A model generated the notes under the pieces. That model did no database searches, was not told the origin of the DNA, and saw only the letters and a list, made by a program, of their open reading frames with translations. DNA of 64,000 bases from Ecdyonurus torrentis (taxonomy: Eukaryota; Arthropoda; Insecta; Ephemeroptera; Heptageniidae): NCBI GenBank assembly GCA_949318235.1, contig OX439136.1, positions 11,849,313 to 11,913,312 on the forward strand, in the 5' to 3' direction. A program made the translations under genes and the position numbers. Below, piece by piece: positions 1 through 12,118 of the stretch (positions within the stretch are counted from its first letter, which is position 1; the number at the start of each line of letters is the position of its first letter).

Positions 1-3000
1 ATGTTTCATATAACATAACATGTAGAGCACACAGCCTAGTGCCCAAATATCACTGGCTGGTGTAATAGCTCTGTTGTCCCACGTATCTAACATTTCTGGT
101 GCTCTGTACATCGGTGTCGTGAACCTTGCCATCTAAATATACAAACAAATTAATTGTATTAAAGGCATAGACCACATCAAACAAAATGTGTTTTTTAATG
201 AATAAATACAAAATGGGATCTTCAAAACTGTTGACAATTTTTACCAGAATGTAAATGTAGCCCCACAAGAGAGCATAAAAATACTGTTGAGTATGCAATT
301 TGCGTGACTATTCATGTTTCTCACATCAGAAACATGCAATGAAGTGATGAATTGCAATTCCGGTCAGCTAATTTACACTTCCCTTTCTCCATATTCACCT
401 ATTTATCTTACGTGTTTTGTGTATTAAATTTTTATTTCATGCTAAACAATTAAAATTCATGGATTCATGTGTTATCAATCATCCTCGTTCATTTTAAAAA
501 TTAAGTTTCATAGTATTCCACAATCTATACAGACTAATACAGAGTCAAAAAAATTAATGATTATTATCAATATTTCTGCGGGGGGGAAAAAAATGAAAAA
601 AGAGAAAAAAAGGAAACATGGTTTAACCCCCCAAATAATAATAGGCCTAATAATAAAATAAAGTATTGCCTTTACCTCATCCTCAAGTAATCCTCTCTGA
701 GATGCAGACCAAGAATTATCAGGGTGGAAAGTCTGCAAAGTTGCTGAGCCAAAGTCACACAACTTAATGATGCCATCTGTGCCTATCAGAAGGTTTTCAA
801 TCTGAAATTTTCAAAGAGTTATTTGTAATTTTAATGTGGTTAATGATTGAAGAAATTAAAAGAAAACAAAAAAAGTGATACAAGGTTCTTTCATTTTATG
901 AATGAATGAATGAATGAATGAATGAATGAATGAATGAATGAATGAATGAATGAATGAATGAATGAATGAATGAATGAATGAATGAATGAATGAATGAATG
1001 AACGAACGAACAAATGAACAATTGAATGAATGAATGAACAAATGAATGAAATATTACGCAACATGATTGCAATAAAATATTATACTGTACCTTGAGATCC
1101 CTATGTGTGATGGGAGGATTCTGATTATGCATGTGTTGAACTGCCTTGCACGCCTGCCAGAATATCTGACATACTGTGATAGGAGGCAGGGGAGTCCCAG
1201 AGCGTAAGTTGAGAACATCTACTAAACTACCCCCTGAAAATATCATATTATTTTTTATTAATAAATCATCTTTATTGATTTTTTTAGTGTAAAATTTAAA
1301 AAAAAAATCATAAAGTTATTATTGTGTAAATCAAAAAATTTTAGTGTATTTTATATTATCTTTTATTTATTAGCCTAGGATATAAGAAAAGTATAAACTT
1401 TTTAAACTTTATTTCAGTCACATTAAAGTGTAATACATTTTAATGCATATTCTTAAAAGTGTGCTTAACTTGTCGTTAATGTATTAGTTATTTTGATAGT
1501 AAAATTCTTGAATGAAATCTGTCATTTTTAATGCAAAGTTTAAAAATGAATATTTTTGCATGCCTTTAAGTGACTTTTAATGGAAGTTGTTCATCTCAAG
1601 TATGTATATATGAAAGTGTCAGATGCAAAAGCAGACATTCAACATTTGCTGCATGGTTCATTTCTTACCTGCTAAAAGTGAGAAAATTATGCTTACAGTA
1701 TGTTGAATGTCTGCTTTTGCATCTGAAACTTTTATATAATGGTAGTACTTCACTTACCAATACACAGTTCTGTGACAAGTAGATATTCAGACATGCCATG
1801 TGAGGTTTTAGTTTTGTCAATCTGAGCAGCAGCCATAAACTGAATAACATTTGCATGTCCATTCAATTTTTTCTACACCGACAGTCAAGGAAATGAAACT
1901 TTTATTTTAATTCAACTATTAATATTTGATAATTAAAAGATCTGATAGGAAACACATAGATATATTAGGAAATTTTTGGGAAATGGTAGCCCACAGCATC
2001 CCTGTTAGTGTAAGCTCATATTATCTCTCATTACTCAATTTTTTCTAATCTATCTATGTGTTTTTCTATTAAGTCTTTTAATTATCAATTACTGTATCGC
2101 ATAGACAATTCTTTCTAATATTTATCAACTAATAATATTTTTATTATGATATTAATATTTTAAATATTGATTAATAAAGAAGCAACTGTTTTGAGACAGA
2201 CTTTAAGCCATTTCTCTCACATCTCCTTCTGTAACAACATTTTACGCATGCACAGTACATAGAAACGGAAGCAGATGTAAGTGAAATCACCTAACGTTGG
2301 CTTCAAATCAGTTGCTACGTTACTATTCAATAAAATAACATTAAACATTAAACTCATGCTCACAGAGTATATATTTTATATTTTTTTCTAAATAACAATT
2401 AAAAATTGAAATTTTATGAATAGTTCAATTAAAAATATAGGTATAGGTATTTAAATCAATTTCATATTATTAAAACCTTAACACTGCTATCTTCATCACT
2501 TGAAAAATGCTTATTTTAGACAAATAGATCAATTTACTCCTAAAAGTTTATTTTAAACATTACAATAGTTAACCAATTTACTAAAATATACAATATGCAA
2601 ATTTACATTGCAATAGTATGCAAATTAAGATATTATGAAAAGGATACAAGTATAGTGATTTCTTGAACAATATTTTTGTTTGCTTCTTCATCTGCTGCCA
2701 TCAACCTCTGTAACAAAGAAATTACAAAAAAATGTAATTACTGTACCTTATGCAAATTAGATAAAAAGAAATACTAATGATTGCAATATTACTTAAAATT
2801 CATTACTGTAATTCATGTCTAGCATTTTTTTCTTCTTCCTCTTCCATATAGGAAATGAGCTTTACTTTTTTTTAACTTTTTTTTTTTTTTTTTTTTTTTA
2901 ATCAAGTAGACTTTTAAAAGTGATTTCTTTGCACGCTCTATCGACATGCAATAAAACTACCAAGTTTACTGGTGGATGATTTTTATCTTCTTCTACTGCA

Positions 3001-5817
3001 GCTTTAATATATTTACAGAACTCCCAAATAACTATATTAATAATTTTAAAAAAAAAATCAAAGGCCTAATTAATTAAACGAATAAAATATGCATTGAAAA
3101 AAATATATATATAATTTGGCAATAAAGAATTGCATATAGGCCTATATATTATGCAATTCTTTAAATTGACAAATTATTTTTTCCCCCTCTTGCTACTTTT
3201 TTAGTCATTTTTTTATTATTATCTTTAATACAGCACAGTTTAAATTGTATAATAAGTCTTAATTAAGCTTAGAAATACACATCAAGATATTAACATGCCG
3301 CAGACATTACATACATGGTAAGGAAATTATAAGCGTCTACTTTTTATACATTACAAACCGCATTTTTTTGATTAAATTATTAAAGTTAATTAACTAATAC
3401 ATCAATTATAATTTAATAGTATATAATATAAGTGTACTTGATGAATAAATGTGTGTGTGTTTTTAATAGTAAAAAATTGCTATAATTTTGAGCTTTATTA
3501 CCAGCAAACAAGATATTAAAAAAATAATTAAATAAAATGAACATTAAATGTAGCCACATGTTAAACTTTTACTTGTTTTCTTTTCAAATTTATTTTTATA
3601 TACAACAATGAAAATATTCTGCAGTAAACAGAAAAAAACTGAATTTTTTTAAAAAGAAATAATGATTTTTTTTTTAGTTATCTCATTGAATTTTAGATTC
3701 TGGTTATTAATGTGTTTTAAAATATGAGTATAATTGGTTTGGGGATAGCTTGGGGACTGAGAAAAATGTCTGGAGAAGATATTACTAATGAAGATATTAA
3801 TGTGGAGGATCCAGAAGGGTAAGATTTGAAGTATAAATGTATACAAAATTAAGGACCTACACAACAAAATTTTTGGAGTGTGTACTGGAATGAAATGAAT
3901 AACTTGCACTTTTAGTATTGCAGTTCAATCTATAGTTGTGCAAGCTTTTTTTATTTCCGTGAGATACATGTGCATCTATGGTCAAAAGTTTACCAAAGAA
4001 ACTGCAGTGGCCGCTGCGTTTTCTCATAAAGATAGCATAGTGTATTTGCAGGTTCTCTGTATTAAATTATTTGGAAACTTTTGTCAACAGGTGTACATAT
4101 CAGACACTGAAGATTTTTCAGTAACTAAATTTATGGTGTCATTATGAATATGAATAAATAAAAAAAAATAAAAAAACTTAAAAATTATGGAGTGTCTTAT
4201 AATTAATTTCTTCCAGTATTATTATTTCAATTCCCTTTTATTTTTCAGAGAGTTTTGCCCACGTCCCACAACAGACGAATCAAACAAAAATATATTACAT
4301 CTGCACCGTCTATCAGGAAATAAATATACACACACAAAATATAATATAAGAAATGATAACTATATTATGCAACAAAAAACTAGAACCACATATAAATTTT
4401 CTACACCAAAATCTAAAGCAAATGATAATAACAACAATACTAATAACACAATAAATGAAGAAATATTAAAATATATATCAAAAAATGATGAAAAATTAGA
4501 TAAAATCATATCTAAAATAGATATATTATTTAATACAATACAAGAAAATAATGATTTAAAAATATTATTAAAATCAAAATTAAATAAATCAAAATGTAGT
4601 GATATTTCAATTTGTACAACACCATTATCAAGTCAATGTAAATATAAAATTTTTGATGAAAAATGGTGGTATGATAATGATTCAGAAATTACAAATCAAA
4701 AAAATGATTCAAATATTTTGGAAAATCAACCACAAATTTTAGAACCACTAACTGATGTAGAAAATAAAATTGAGGATGAAATAATAAAAGAAAATGTTAA
4801 AAAGAGCTGGAAATCAAGAATAGGTCATTTTTTTAATTGTAAAGCATGTAAAACAAAATCTACAGAAATGCCATATAAACATGATGACAATATGCAAATT
4901 TCTAATGAGAAAAATCTTGAAGCAGAAAATGAGGCTATACTTCACTCATTAACTCCATCTGATGAAACAAAAAGAGAACAAAACCTTAAATGGTTTCATG
5001 AAAATTTTGATAATATAAATGCACCACCAACTGATAGATCTTGTACAAAAAAGAAAAGATTTAGTATATTTAAGTCCTGTTATAGACGTAAAACTTCGAT
5101 AGATAAATATTATGAAGATGAGTTTACAGAATCAATTGATGTTAATCAAAGACCAAAATTAAAATTAGAAGATAACAAAGACGAAGAAGAATTACGAGAA
5201 AATATAGAAGATAATTTAGTTGAAAATAATAATCTAAGTGAGGAATTAGATACTTTGGTTAAAAATTTCTATATAGTACATGAACAAATTTTAAGTCTAA
5301 AGGATGAGTAACGTAGTATTGATTTTGTATGTAATTTTATAATAAATTAATTGTAATGCTTATGGTACTTTAATGTTAAGTAACTGTGTATTTTATTCTG
5401 TGGCTTGGTGTGTGGTATTTAAATTTAATGTTGTGATACAGAATCTCTTTTTTTTTTTCTTTGACATCCATTTATCATTACCATATTATATTGTTTTTGT
5501 TTTATATATCGTCAGGATAGAGCACAAACCGTGTATCTACAAGAGCAACAAGATTCAAAACAATATACAAAAAGATAAGAGTTTAGACTTTGCTGCTTTT
5601 GTAGATACTTGTTTTGTGCTGTCCAAGACAGCGGTCGTTTCTTATCGCAATTTTTATCCCACCCCTGTGATAGCGTCCATAAAGTTAGCATAAAGAAAGG
5701 ACTGCTTTCCTAGGCTTTACCCGACGATGTGTTATGTTTTTAATAAAATATATATACCAGTAGGCCTATATTTAGTAGGTAGAGATTAGACCACGTTACA
5801 TTAAAAATTAATGAAAT

Positions 5818-5874
<57 letters not shown>

Positions 5875-7760
5875 AATTTATTACATTGGAACTTAGTTAG
5901 TAGGTTCCCTGTAGCCAATCAGAGAGCTAGTTTACTATCGCTGTCATAATAAAAACGTGATATTTTTACCACTGTCTGTACCTTAAGACCTAATTATTTA
6001 GCTAGAACATTAGAAACAGAACACTAGTTTATTTGGTCCCAGGTCCCAATTTGCTATTTTAATCTTTGTGTTTTATTGATTTTCAATTCTATGTGCTCTA
6101 ATCTCTACTTACTATTTTATATTAAAAATTATTTTTGTAAACATATTATAATAATACTGTTTATAAACCCTGTTTTCTGCTAATAAAATGACGATCAACT
6201 ATGGTTATTCAAATGTAATGTGCATTTTTTGGTGCAAGAAAACAGAGTTTACGAACAACACTATAATGTACTGGTGTATGTTTTCCCGGTTCAATATATG
6301 CGAGTTGTTGACAGTCAGTGGGATAGCCGCGGTAGGTGTTGTTCTTCTCCTTGTTTTCTTCATAATGTTTTGCGTCCGACGTTGGGCACATCTTCAGATT
6401 TGTGTATACAATGATGTGTGCAACATCGGACGCAAAACATCGTGAAGACAACAAGGAGAAGAACAACACCTGCCATGGTTATCCTGACAGAGTCTCCAAG
6501 ATTAGCAGCAACTCACATATTATTATGGTGTTACAACTTTGCACAGCAAATTGTGAAATAGCAGTTTTAAATGGGAAAATTTATTTTGCTGCGCAAAGTT
6601 ACAACAAAAATGTGAAAGCACCATTATAATTTTTTACTCTCCTAATTATAATTTTTTGTTCTTGCTTTTAGGTAGTACCACATATCTGGTTGCTAATTTG
6701 GTATGGTATAATTCAATTATAATATAATAAGATACACACATATATGTACATAGAAGGATAAGTCAAAACAGGTTTCATCCTGTACATAAATGATGTTAAG
6801 GAGAGGATATAAATGGGGAACTGGGATCAAAAGGGAAGCAGCTGTGGTCTGAAAAATTTACTCTTGCATTTACTATGGCAAATTTAAAAGGATATAATTA
6901 AGAATTATAAATGGAAAGAAAGGGAAGAAGGAAGAACTAGTACACACAATACAATTACCAATACACATACATACATAAGTATGTATACATGTGTACATAT
7001 ATACATAGTACATACATACACTGTACATATGTACATAATGCATACGCATTACTCCAACAAAAAGTAGAAATTAACATACCTTGAGAGCATATTCTGCCCC
7101 TGTATTTGGATCTTGGGCGACAAAAACGAGTGCAAAACCACCTGAAATAAAAATGAGAAAACAAAACATTAAAAAATTGCATAAGCATACTCTTACATAT
7201 ATAATTATCATCTCATTCAAAAACTACAGACTATAGCTGTATATATACATACATACAGTAACCAAAAATCTACAAATGTTTTTTTTTTTTTTTTTTTAGT
7301 GGGTTATATGTTTTAGTTTTTACGTATAAGTTACTACATATAAGTATCATAATATGCATGCTCTACAGGGAATTTAATTGTTAAACAAACACTCGTCATG
7401 CATGTTATGTCTTTGTAAAATCAACATTCTTTGGGATTTGGATGGATCTTTTCAAGGACAATTTGTTATTTCATCTTTATAATAAAAGTCTTATTCAAAC
7501 TTTTGAATTTAACATATAATCTCTAGTAATGCTAGATGAAGGTGTTTGTGAAATTTTATTTTTCATGCCCCGTTTACGTTTAAAAAGTAGGATAAAGGAA
7601 ACTTTTTTTTTTTTTTTTTACCTTCTGCGATGAGTTTTTTTACACGAAGTCTGACGTTTCCAACTTCAACAAACTGGCCAACAAATTCATTTCCCTGGCC
7701 TCCAACAACTGAATTTGTAGAGCTAAAATAGCCCATTGCTGATTTAAATAAATCCGTCAT
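1..7760 (-). CDS. GAK: Cyclin-G-associated kinase (GAK/auxilin-2 type), N-terminal part; runs off left edge
   Basis: Seven coding exons can be joined on the minus strand with GT-AG boundaries and consistent phase: 7760-7622, 7141-7080, 2707-2648, 1872-1758, 1233-1091, 801-676 and 132-1 (continuing beyond the window). They give the first 259 residues. I see the glycine-rich loop (AEGGFALVF, residues 45-53), the ATP-binding Lys (YALK, K67), a candidate helix-C Glu (IVQEI, E83), the HRDLK catalytic loop (D171), DFG (189-191) and APE (226-228). The wording RAVQHMH-like/NPPITHRDLK and CDFGSAT is typical of the NAK (Numb-associated) Ser/Thr kinase family, and the N-terminal leader matches GAK rather than AAK1. 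Known GAKs phosphorylate clathrin adaptor mu subunits and, through C-terminal PTEN-like and J domains, help uncoat clathrin vesicles; those domains would lie outside the window. The 4.4-kb intron between exons 2 and 3 hosts an opposite-strand gene and several foldback repeats. Confidence 0.92.
155..345 (+). repeat. Dispersed repeat family P, copy 1
   Basis: About 190 bp (GGCATAGACCACATCAAACA.. to ..CATCAGAAACATGCAA) lie in a GAK intron next to exon 7 and are closely matched in direct orientation at 59525-59715. This indicates a dispersed mobile repeat, not a coding sequence. Confidence 0.6.
898..1048 (+). repeat. (AATG)n microsatellite
   Basis: About 25 perfect tetranucleotide units are followed by a degenerate stretch, within a GAK intron just downstream of exon 5. 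Confidence 0.95.
1619..1726. repeat. 27-bp perfect inverted repeat (hairpin) in a GAK intron
   Basis: TCAGATGCAAAAGCAGACAT.. at 1619-1645 is the exact reverse complement of 1700-1726, with a 54-nt loop. It lies about 30 bp past GAK exon 4 in the transcribed direction. It is probably a tiny foldback repeat. Confidence 0.75.
2177..2321. mobile_element. MITE family A, copy 1
   Basis: Terminal inverted repeats AAGAAGCAACTGTTTTGA / complement of TCAAATCAGTTGCTACGTT surround a GC-richer core with ACGCATGCACAGT. Related copies lie at 12684-12831 and 47966-48098. Confidence 0.6.
3724..5311 (+). CDS. Nested two-exon gene of unknown function, 385 aa, inside a GAK intron
   Basis: I do not recognise the product. 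A long plus-strand reading frame (4250-5311) is joined in frame to a short upstream exon: 3724-3818 begins MSIIGLGIAW and ends at a GG|GTAAGA donor; the second exon starts at 4249 after TTTTTCAG. The GG+A junction restores a Gly codon, giving 385 residues. The frame is open for over 1 kb in very AT-rich DNA where stops should be frequent, so I regard it as coding. The protein is hydrophilic and rich in Asn, Lys and Glu. A possible coiled coil lies around residues 102-145, a Cys/basic patch (FFNCKACK, then KKKRFSIFKSC) in the middle and C-terminal third, and the C terminus is acidic. No signal peptide or membrane segment is evident. It lies antisense to GAK within its second intron. It could be a fast-evolving lineage-specific gene; the exon-1 start is the less certain part. 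Confidence 0.6.
5513..5632. repeat. Foldback repeat downstream of the nested gene
   Basis: AGGATAGAGCACAAACCGTG TATCTACAAGAGC at the left is roughly complementary to GCTTTTGTAGATACTTGTTT TGTGCTGTCC at the right. An open frame crossing it has no recognisable product. Confidence 0.5.
5769..6120. mobile_element. Short inverted-repeat relative of the hammerhead array
   Basis: The left end (GTAGAGATTAGACCACGTTA..) and the inverted right end (complement of ..GTGCTCTAATCTCTAC) form terminal inverted repeats of about 90 bp. They closely resemble the array unit's GTAGAGATTAGAGCACGTTG stretch. The middle has a diverged CCAATCAGAGAGC and an ATAATAAAAACGTGA TATA-like segment, parallel to the array promoter block, but no hammerhead core. 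A poly-A tract of about 53 nt (5820-5872) interrupts the left arm. Confidence 0.55.
6152..6264. mobile_element. MITE family C, copy 1
   Basis: A foldback of about 110 bp: TTTATAAACCCTGTTTTCTG at the left mirrors GAAAACAGAGTTTACGAAC at the right, around GACGATCAACTATGGTTATT. Other copies are at 20922 and 26902. Confidence 0.65.
6336..6475. repeat. Foldback hairpin with a stem of about 57 bp
   Basis: GGTGTTGTTCTTCTCCTTGT..TTTTGCGTCCGA at the left is complementary to ..TCGGACGCAAAACAT..ACAAGGAGAAGAACAACACC at the right. Short open frames here are by-products of the hairpin. Confidence 0.7.
6520..6627. repeat. Small foldback (TTACAACTTTGC / GCAAAGTTACAA)
   Basis: An inverted repeat with arms of about 30-45 bp (ATTATGGTG..GCACAGCAAA and TTTGCTGCGCAAAGTT..CACCATTATAA) lies about 45 bp beyond the previous hairpin. 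Confidence 0.55.
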
Positions 7761-8235
7761 GTTTAAATCACTCTAATTCAGCTTAAAACATTAATTTTTA
7801 GCCACTTGTCACCGCATTTCATGAACAACGTTTTTTGATCATCTGTGACCTCAAATTTTAGGCTATCAGGTTAGCAAACATTACAAAAAATATTACTAAA
7901 AATTTCCAAATTTTCATTTTATTTTTGAAGTATTTCTAGAAAGCAATTTTTATGCTATTAAATAACGTAAAAAATTTATACGATTTTTTATTTTTTACAG
8001 AATTTTTTGTTCAAACCTTGAAATTGTACGTGAAATGAGCATGTCACTACATTTAAAAGGAAAATATTAAGTTGGCAAAAGAAATTTTTGACAGATCAAA
8101 AAAGTAAAGGTATACGTAAAAAAACAATATTATTTTCATGCAGAGAGTGTACAGCGGTGTACAGAAAATATGACACGAAACGTGACGTAGGCTCTGTCAA
8201 ATAAAACCCCCCACATATGTTTACGTTGTTAAAAA
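7761..8235. promoter_or_regulatory. Shared divergent promoter region GAK / TMEM115
   Basis: The 475 bp between the two start codons must hold the 5' UTRs and promoters of both head-to-head genes. I see no clear TATA box. A CRE-like TGACGTAG occurs at about 8182-8189, close to the TMEM115 start. The inference rests on gene arrangement rather than on a defined promoter motif. Confidence 0.5.
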
Positions 8236-11200
8236 ATGGCGACGTTTAGGACAGTCAGTAGAAATTTACCGTTTGTAGCTCAGCAATTAGGAGCTTTAGC
8301 ATCAAATACAACTATATTTGTGAAACTAATATGTACTACAATATTTTTATGTTATTTTCTATCATATTCAGAACTTATGGTACAAGTTTTAAGCGTTACA
8401 CCAGGCTATTTTTTACCGCCAACATTTCGAATATATTCTGCATTAACATTTTGTTTTTTAGAATTACATTTTTGGGAAATATTAATTGATATAATAACTT
8501 TAGTATTATGTGGTAAACTTATTGAACCTTTATGGGGATCTATTGAAATGTTAACATTTTTTGGTGTAGTCAATATAAGTGTTGCGTTCCTTACAGCATT
8601 CTTCTATTTATTTTTGTACATGTGCACATCTAACACAGAATTATTATTTGATATACACATTCATGGTTTAGCTGGATATATTGCAAGTATGTCTGTTGCT
8701 GTAAAACAAATTATGCCTGAACATTTGGTATTTAGAACACCAATTGGTAAAATTACCAATAGAAATATACCTCTAAGTGTTTTGGCCATGTCTATCATTC
8801 TTTATTTGATCGGCTTGATTGATGGAACGTACCCAACTATGTATACTTCAGGATTTTTAATCAGTTGGACGTATCTACGTTTTTACCAAAGACACTCAAA
8901 TGGCACGAGAGGAGATATGGCAGAAAGTTTTTCCTTTGCTAAGTACGTATATTTTTGAAGTTATTGGGGCTATGACCTTTTCAAATTTACAATAAAACAT
9001 TATATGTATTATCCTGCTGTCGTTTTTTTTTTTTTTTTTTTTTTTTAAATACAGTGCAATTAGAATAGTTTTTCAATATAAAATACACTAAGTAATACAC
9101 ATCCATAAATCAATACTGCTAAATGATTAAATATGATGAAATAAAAGTGGGCGTGGCACCGTAACAAAAAACTTATAAATGTGTTTTATTTGTTTACAGT
9201 TTCTTCCCTACAGTTATTCAACCTCCTATTGCTGTCTTGAGTAACACAATCCATGGTCTACTTGTAAGATTTGGTATCTGTCAGAAACCTGTACGTAAAT
9301 ATGATCTCGGAGCTCCTAGTGCGATAACCATTAGTTTACCAGGAAGTGACCCTCATGATATGGACAGACGAAGGTACAGTATAATATACATTCACATACT
9401 TTTGACAAATTTAGATTGTATAATTGCATACAGTAGTACAATCAATACAAACATCAAATAATGCAGCTTATCCGTTTAGCACACAGGGAAAGCTAAGGGT
9501 CCCTTACTTTAAAGGTGTAGTACACCTTGAACAAAAAAGTTGTGTAATATCCTAATAAACCTGAAAATCAACGTTGATTTGGCCAGTCATTGATTTCTAA
9601 TTTATTTTCCATTCATAAAATGGCGCGAGTGATCATTGACGTCACAGCTTGCTTTTATTACGCGCACGTGGACCAGGCGAGCTGTGACGTCATTGACCGC
9701 TCGTGCCATTTTATGCATGGAAAATAACTTAGAAATGAATGACTCCGGACAAAACAACATTGATTTTGAGGTTTGTTAGGATATTACAGAGAACTTTTTT
9801 GTTCAAGGTGTTCTACGCCTTTAACATTACGCTTATGGGAAAAACGATTTTTTTTTAATGGGATTCTTGAGAAAACTACTTCAACGATTCTGGAGATATT
9901 TAAATGGTATATACTAGACATACTTTTACGTGTTTTAAGCCATAGAAATTATTTAAACCAATAACCTCCATTACTATACTTGTTCATAAATCTGTTTGTT
10001 TTGTGTTCCTCATATATACAATCATCGTCATCACCTGATGCTTTGTAAATGATGTTAGGCAATTTTTTGTGCCTATTCAAGAGAACAGGTTTATGAACAA
10101 GCCTAATCGTCGTACCATAGAAATAGCAACCATTAAAATAAGATCAAATTTTATCCTACAATATTGATCGGAAAAATAAAAATAAATGGTAAATACAATC
10201 AACAATCCATACAACCAGTGTTTTATATATTTAAATGAGTTTTAACGATTGTTTCTTTTTCATATAAACAAATTACAGTTTCCAATCTTTTAGTTGAAAG
10301 TCTAATAACAAAGTCCATATTTTCACATGGTATTGACGGAACAATGAACCCCTTGCATTGAATTATTTTAAATAAATTTAAATATTCTGAATGCATTTCT
10401 AATGGAAAAATTGTAATCAATTGAAAAATGTTGATTGCAAATGGTTTATTAAATCATTTTCATTGTAGTGAAAAGAAAGAGTAGAGGAAACCAAAAGCAA
10501 CCCATATCAAGCAATGCCCTATACTGTATTTTGCTTATAGTTACTTGCAAGAGTTTCACCAAACTATAGAGCATTTCTTAATTACAGTGAGGTCGTTGCT
10601 GGTTTTTTTTCTCTATTCTTTCCTTTTAATCTTATCATATTTAACTGGGACAATTTATTTTGCTTCATTTATTCTGTACTGTACAGTACTACGTAGTAAA
10701 GATTAATTTTATCTTTTGTTGATTTTACAATATGAGACAATAAAAATACTTGCAAAGTGGGTTACTGTAGTTAAAAAAACAAAACAAAAAAACTGACAGC
10801 TCAACAAAACTTAATAAAAGTACTAGCAGGCGACTTTGTGTTATTATAATGCATTCTTAAAGGAAAAATAAAACAGCTATATTAGTTTTTTTCTACTTCT
10901 TTCTTTCTGAATGTGAAAATTTTACTGTAGCCCTAGCCTCAAAGCTTTTGCTTTCCTAAATTTCAAGTTATATTTGTATGTTTCTTCAACCAAATTGTGT
11001 GAAATTCAAAAAAACTAAAGCTTTAAAATTTAATACGCTACAGTAAAAATTTCAGCACTCATAAAAAATTCTAACTTGAATGATACTCGATTCCTTGATA
11101 TGAATGTGTATTAAATCAAGACAGAAGAAGGAAATCATCTGCTACCACCCGCTTTGTTGTTGTTGAGCTCCAATTTTTTTTTTTTATTTTTTTTTTTTTT

Positions 11201-11564
11201 TTATTATTATTACTATTTTTTAACTCAACATTTTTTGCAAGTTTTCTATTAAAGATAAAGTTGCTAATATACAATAAATTATATTTTCAGAGAGAAGGCT
11301 CTGAAAGCTTTAAGTGAAAGGTTGAATCGTGTTGAACCCTCACCTAGCAATATTTCCGTACCCGCATGGTCAAATCAACCAGGAACAAGTGCTACGTGGA
11401 CAAGCCAATCAAAATCTAATAAATCTGTAACTATTGTCATGCCTGATACTTCAGTAACCAATAGTAATGCTGGACCTAGTGCAGCTACTGCAGCTGTAAT
11501 GGAAGCTGTAAGCTCACTGGACAGTGAAAAAGCACCTCTTTTACCAACAACATCTACAACGTAA
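8236..11564 (+). CDS. TMEM115: TMEM115, Golgi rhomboid-like multi-pass membrane protein
   Basis: Three coding exons (8236-8942, 9200-9373, 11291-11564) join with GT-AG borders to give 384 residues; the vertebrate protein is about 350. Exon 1 encodes the membrane domain, with five to six hydrophobic segments from about residue 28 to 220. Conserved phrases include VTPGYFLPP, LIEPLWGS, FFGVVNISV, SWTYLRFYQRHS and GDMAESFSFA. Exon 2 carries GICQKPVRKYDLGAPSAITISLPGSDP in pieces typical of the family, and exon 3 begins with KALKALSERLNRVE, followed by a low-complexity Ser/Thr/Ala tail. TMEM115 proteins have a rhomboid-like fold, reside in the Golgi and are linked to retrograde Golgi-to-ER transport and the COG complex. 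Here the segment IHGLAGY has Ala where an active rhomboid would have its GxSG serine, which agrees with a non-protease role. The start MATF follows AAAAATGG. The gene is head-to-head with GAK. Confidence 0.95.
9508..9823. mobile_element. MITE family B, copy 1 (TGACGTCA-bearing foldback)
   Basis: Nearly the whole element folds back. TTTAAAGGTGTAGTACACCT pairs with ..AGGTGTTCTACGCCTTTAA, and the arms continue through GATTTGGCCAGTCATTGATT. Each arm has TGACGTCA (a full CRE octamer) near the centre. It lies in the second TMEM115 intron; the close relative is at 20443-20763. Confidence 0.75.
9980..10112. repeat. Short foldback (TTGTTCATAAA / TTTATGAACAAG)
   Basis: Inverted terminal words of about 20 bp flank about 95 bp in a TMEM115 intron. 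Confidence 0.45.
10470..10650. mobile_element. Family D fragment (decayed)
   Basis: GAAAAGAAAGAGTAGAGGAA ACC at the left and GCTGGTTTTTTTTCTCTATT CTTTCC at the right match the ends of the family D elements at 21872 and 28695, but the internal part is much diverged. Confidence 0.4.
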
Positions 11565-11767
11565 TTAAATGTGTGTGATTTTTTTTTTCGAGTGAAATAA
11601 AAAAAAAAAACTTAACAATTTTTGTGTATGTTCTATGTCTTATGTGTAAATTTAGGATTATATTAAAATTTTAAAGGAAAGAAAATAAACACAAGTCATT
11701 ATTTCCACATAAAATAAAATTAAAAATGTTTTATAAAATTAACAATTTTTTTCTTAAAGTGATAATT

Positions 11768-12115
11768 AACCCTAAAAATAAGTCATTATTGTTCTTCTCT
11801 AAAATAATTCAATAGAAATTAGTTGTTGATTTTACTTTTCTAGCCCACGAGATAAGCGAGCCCCGCAAGAATGAAGAGAAAAACTCTGACGTAGTAGATT
11901 TTCTTTACTGTGTGAGTACACCTTTTCAGGTAAGCTTAGCAGGTAGAGCAAGGGGTACAAATATTTTAGTTTCATATTATATGGGCGTGTACTCTATATC
12001 GTTACTCTCATGGGGCTTGCTAATTCCGCGAACCAGAATAGTCGAATAAAAGACCTATTACTATTGAATTGTTTTAGAAAAGAACAAAAAAACGACAACT
12101 TATTTTTAGAGTCAA
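11768..12115. mobile_element. Inverted-repeat element downstream of TMEM115
   Basis: CCTAAAAATAAGTCATTATT GTTCTTCTC.. at the left is the inverse of ..GAAAAGAACAAAAAAACGAC AACTTATTTTTAGAG at the right, with TTCAATAG in both arms. Arms are about 55 bp. The inside has no reading frame. Confidence 0.55.
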
Positions 12116-12118
12116 GTA

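Noticed and set aside
856..1041. His-Ser-Phe-Ile repeat frames
   Set aside because: They are translation of the (AATG)n microsatellite; the adjoining kinase exon uses only the part up to 1091.
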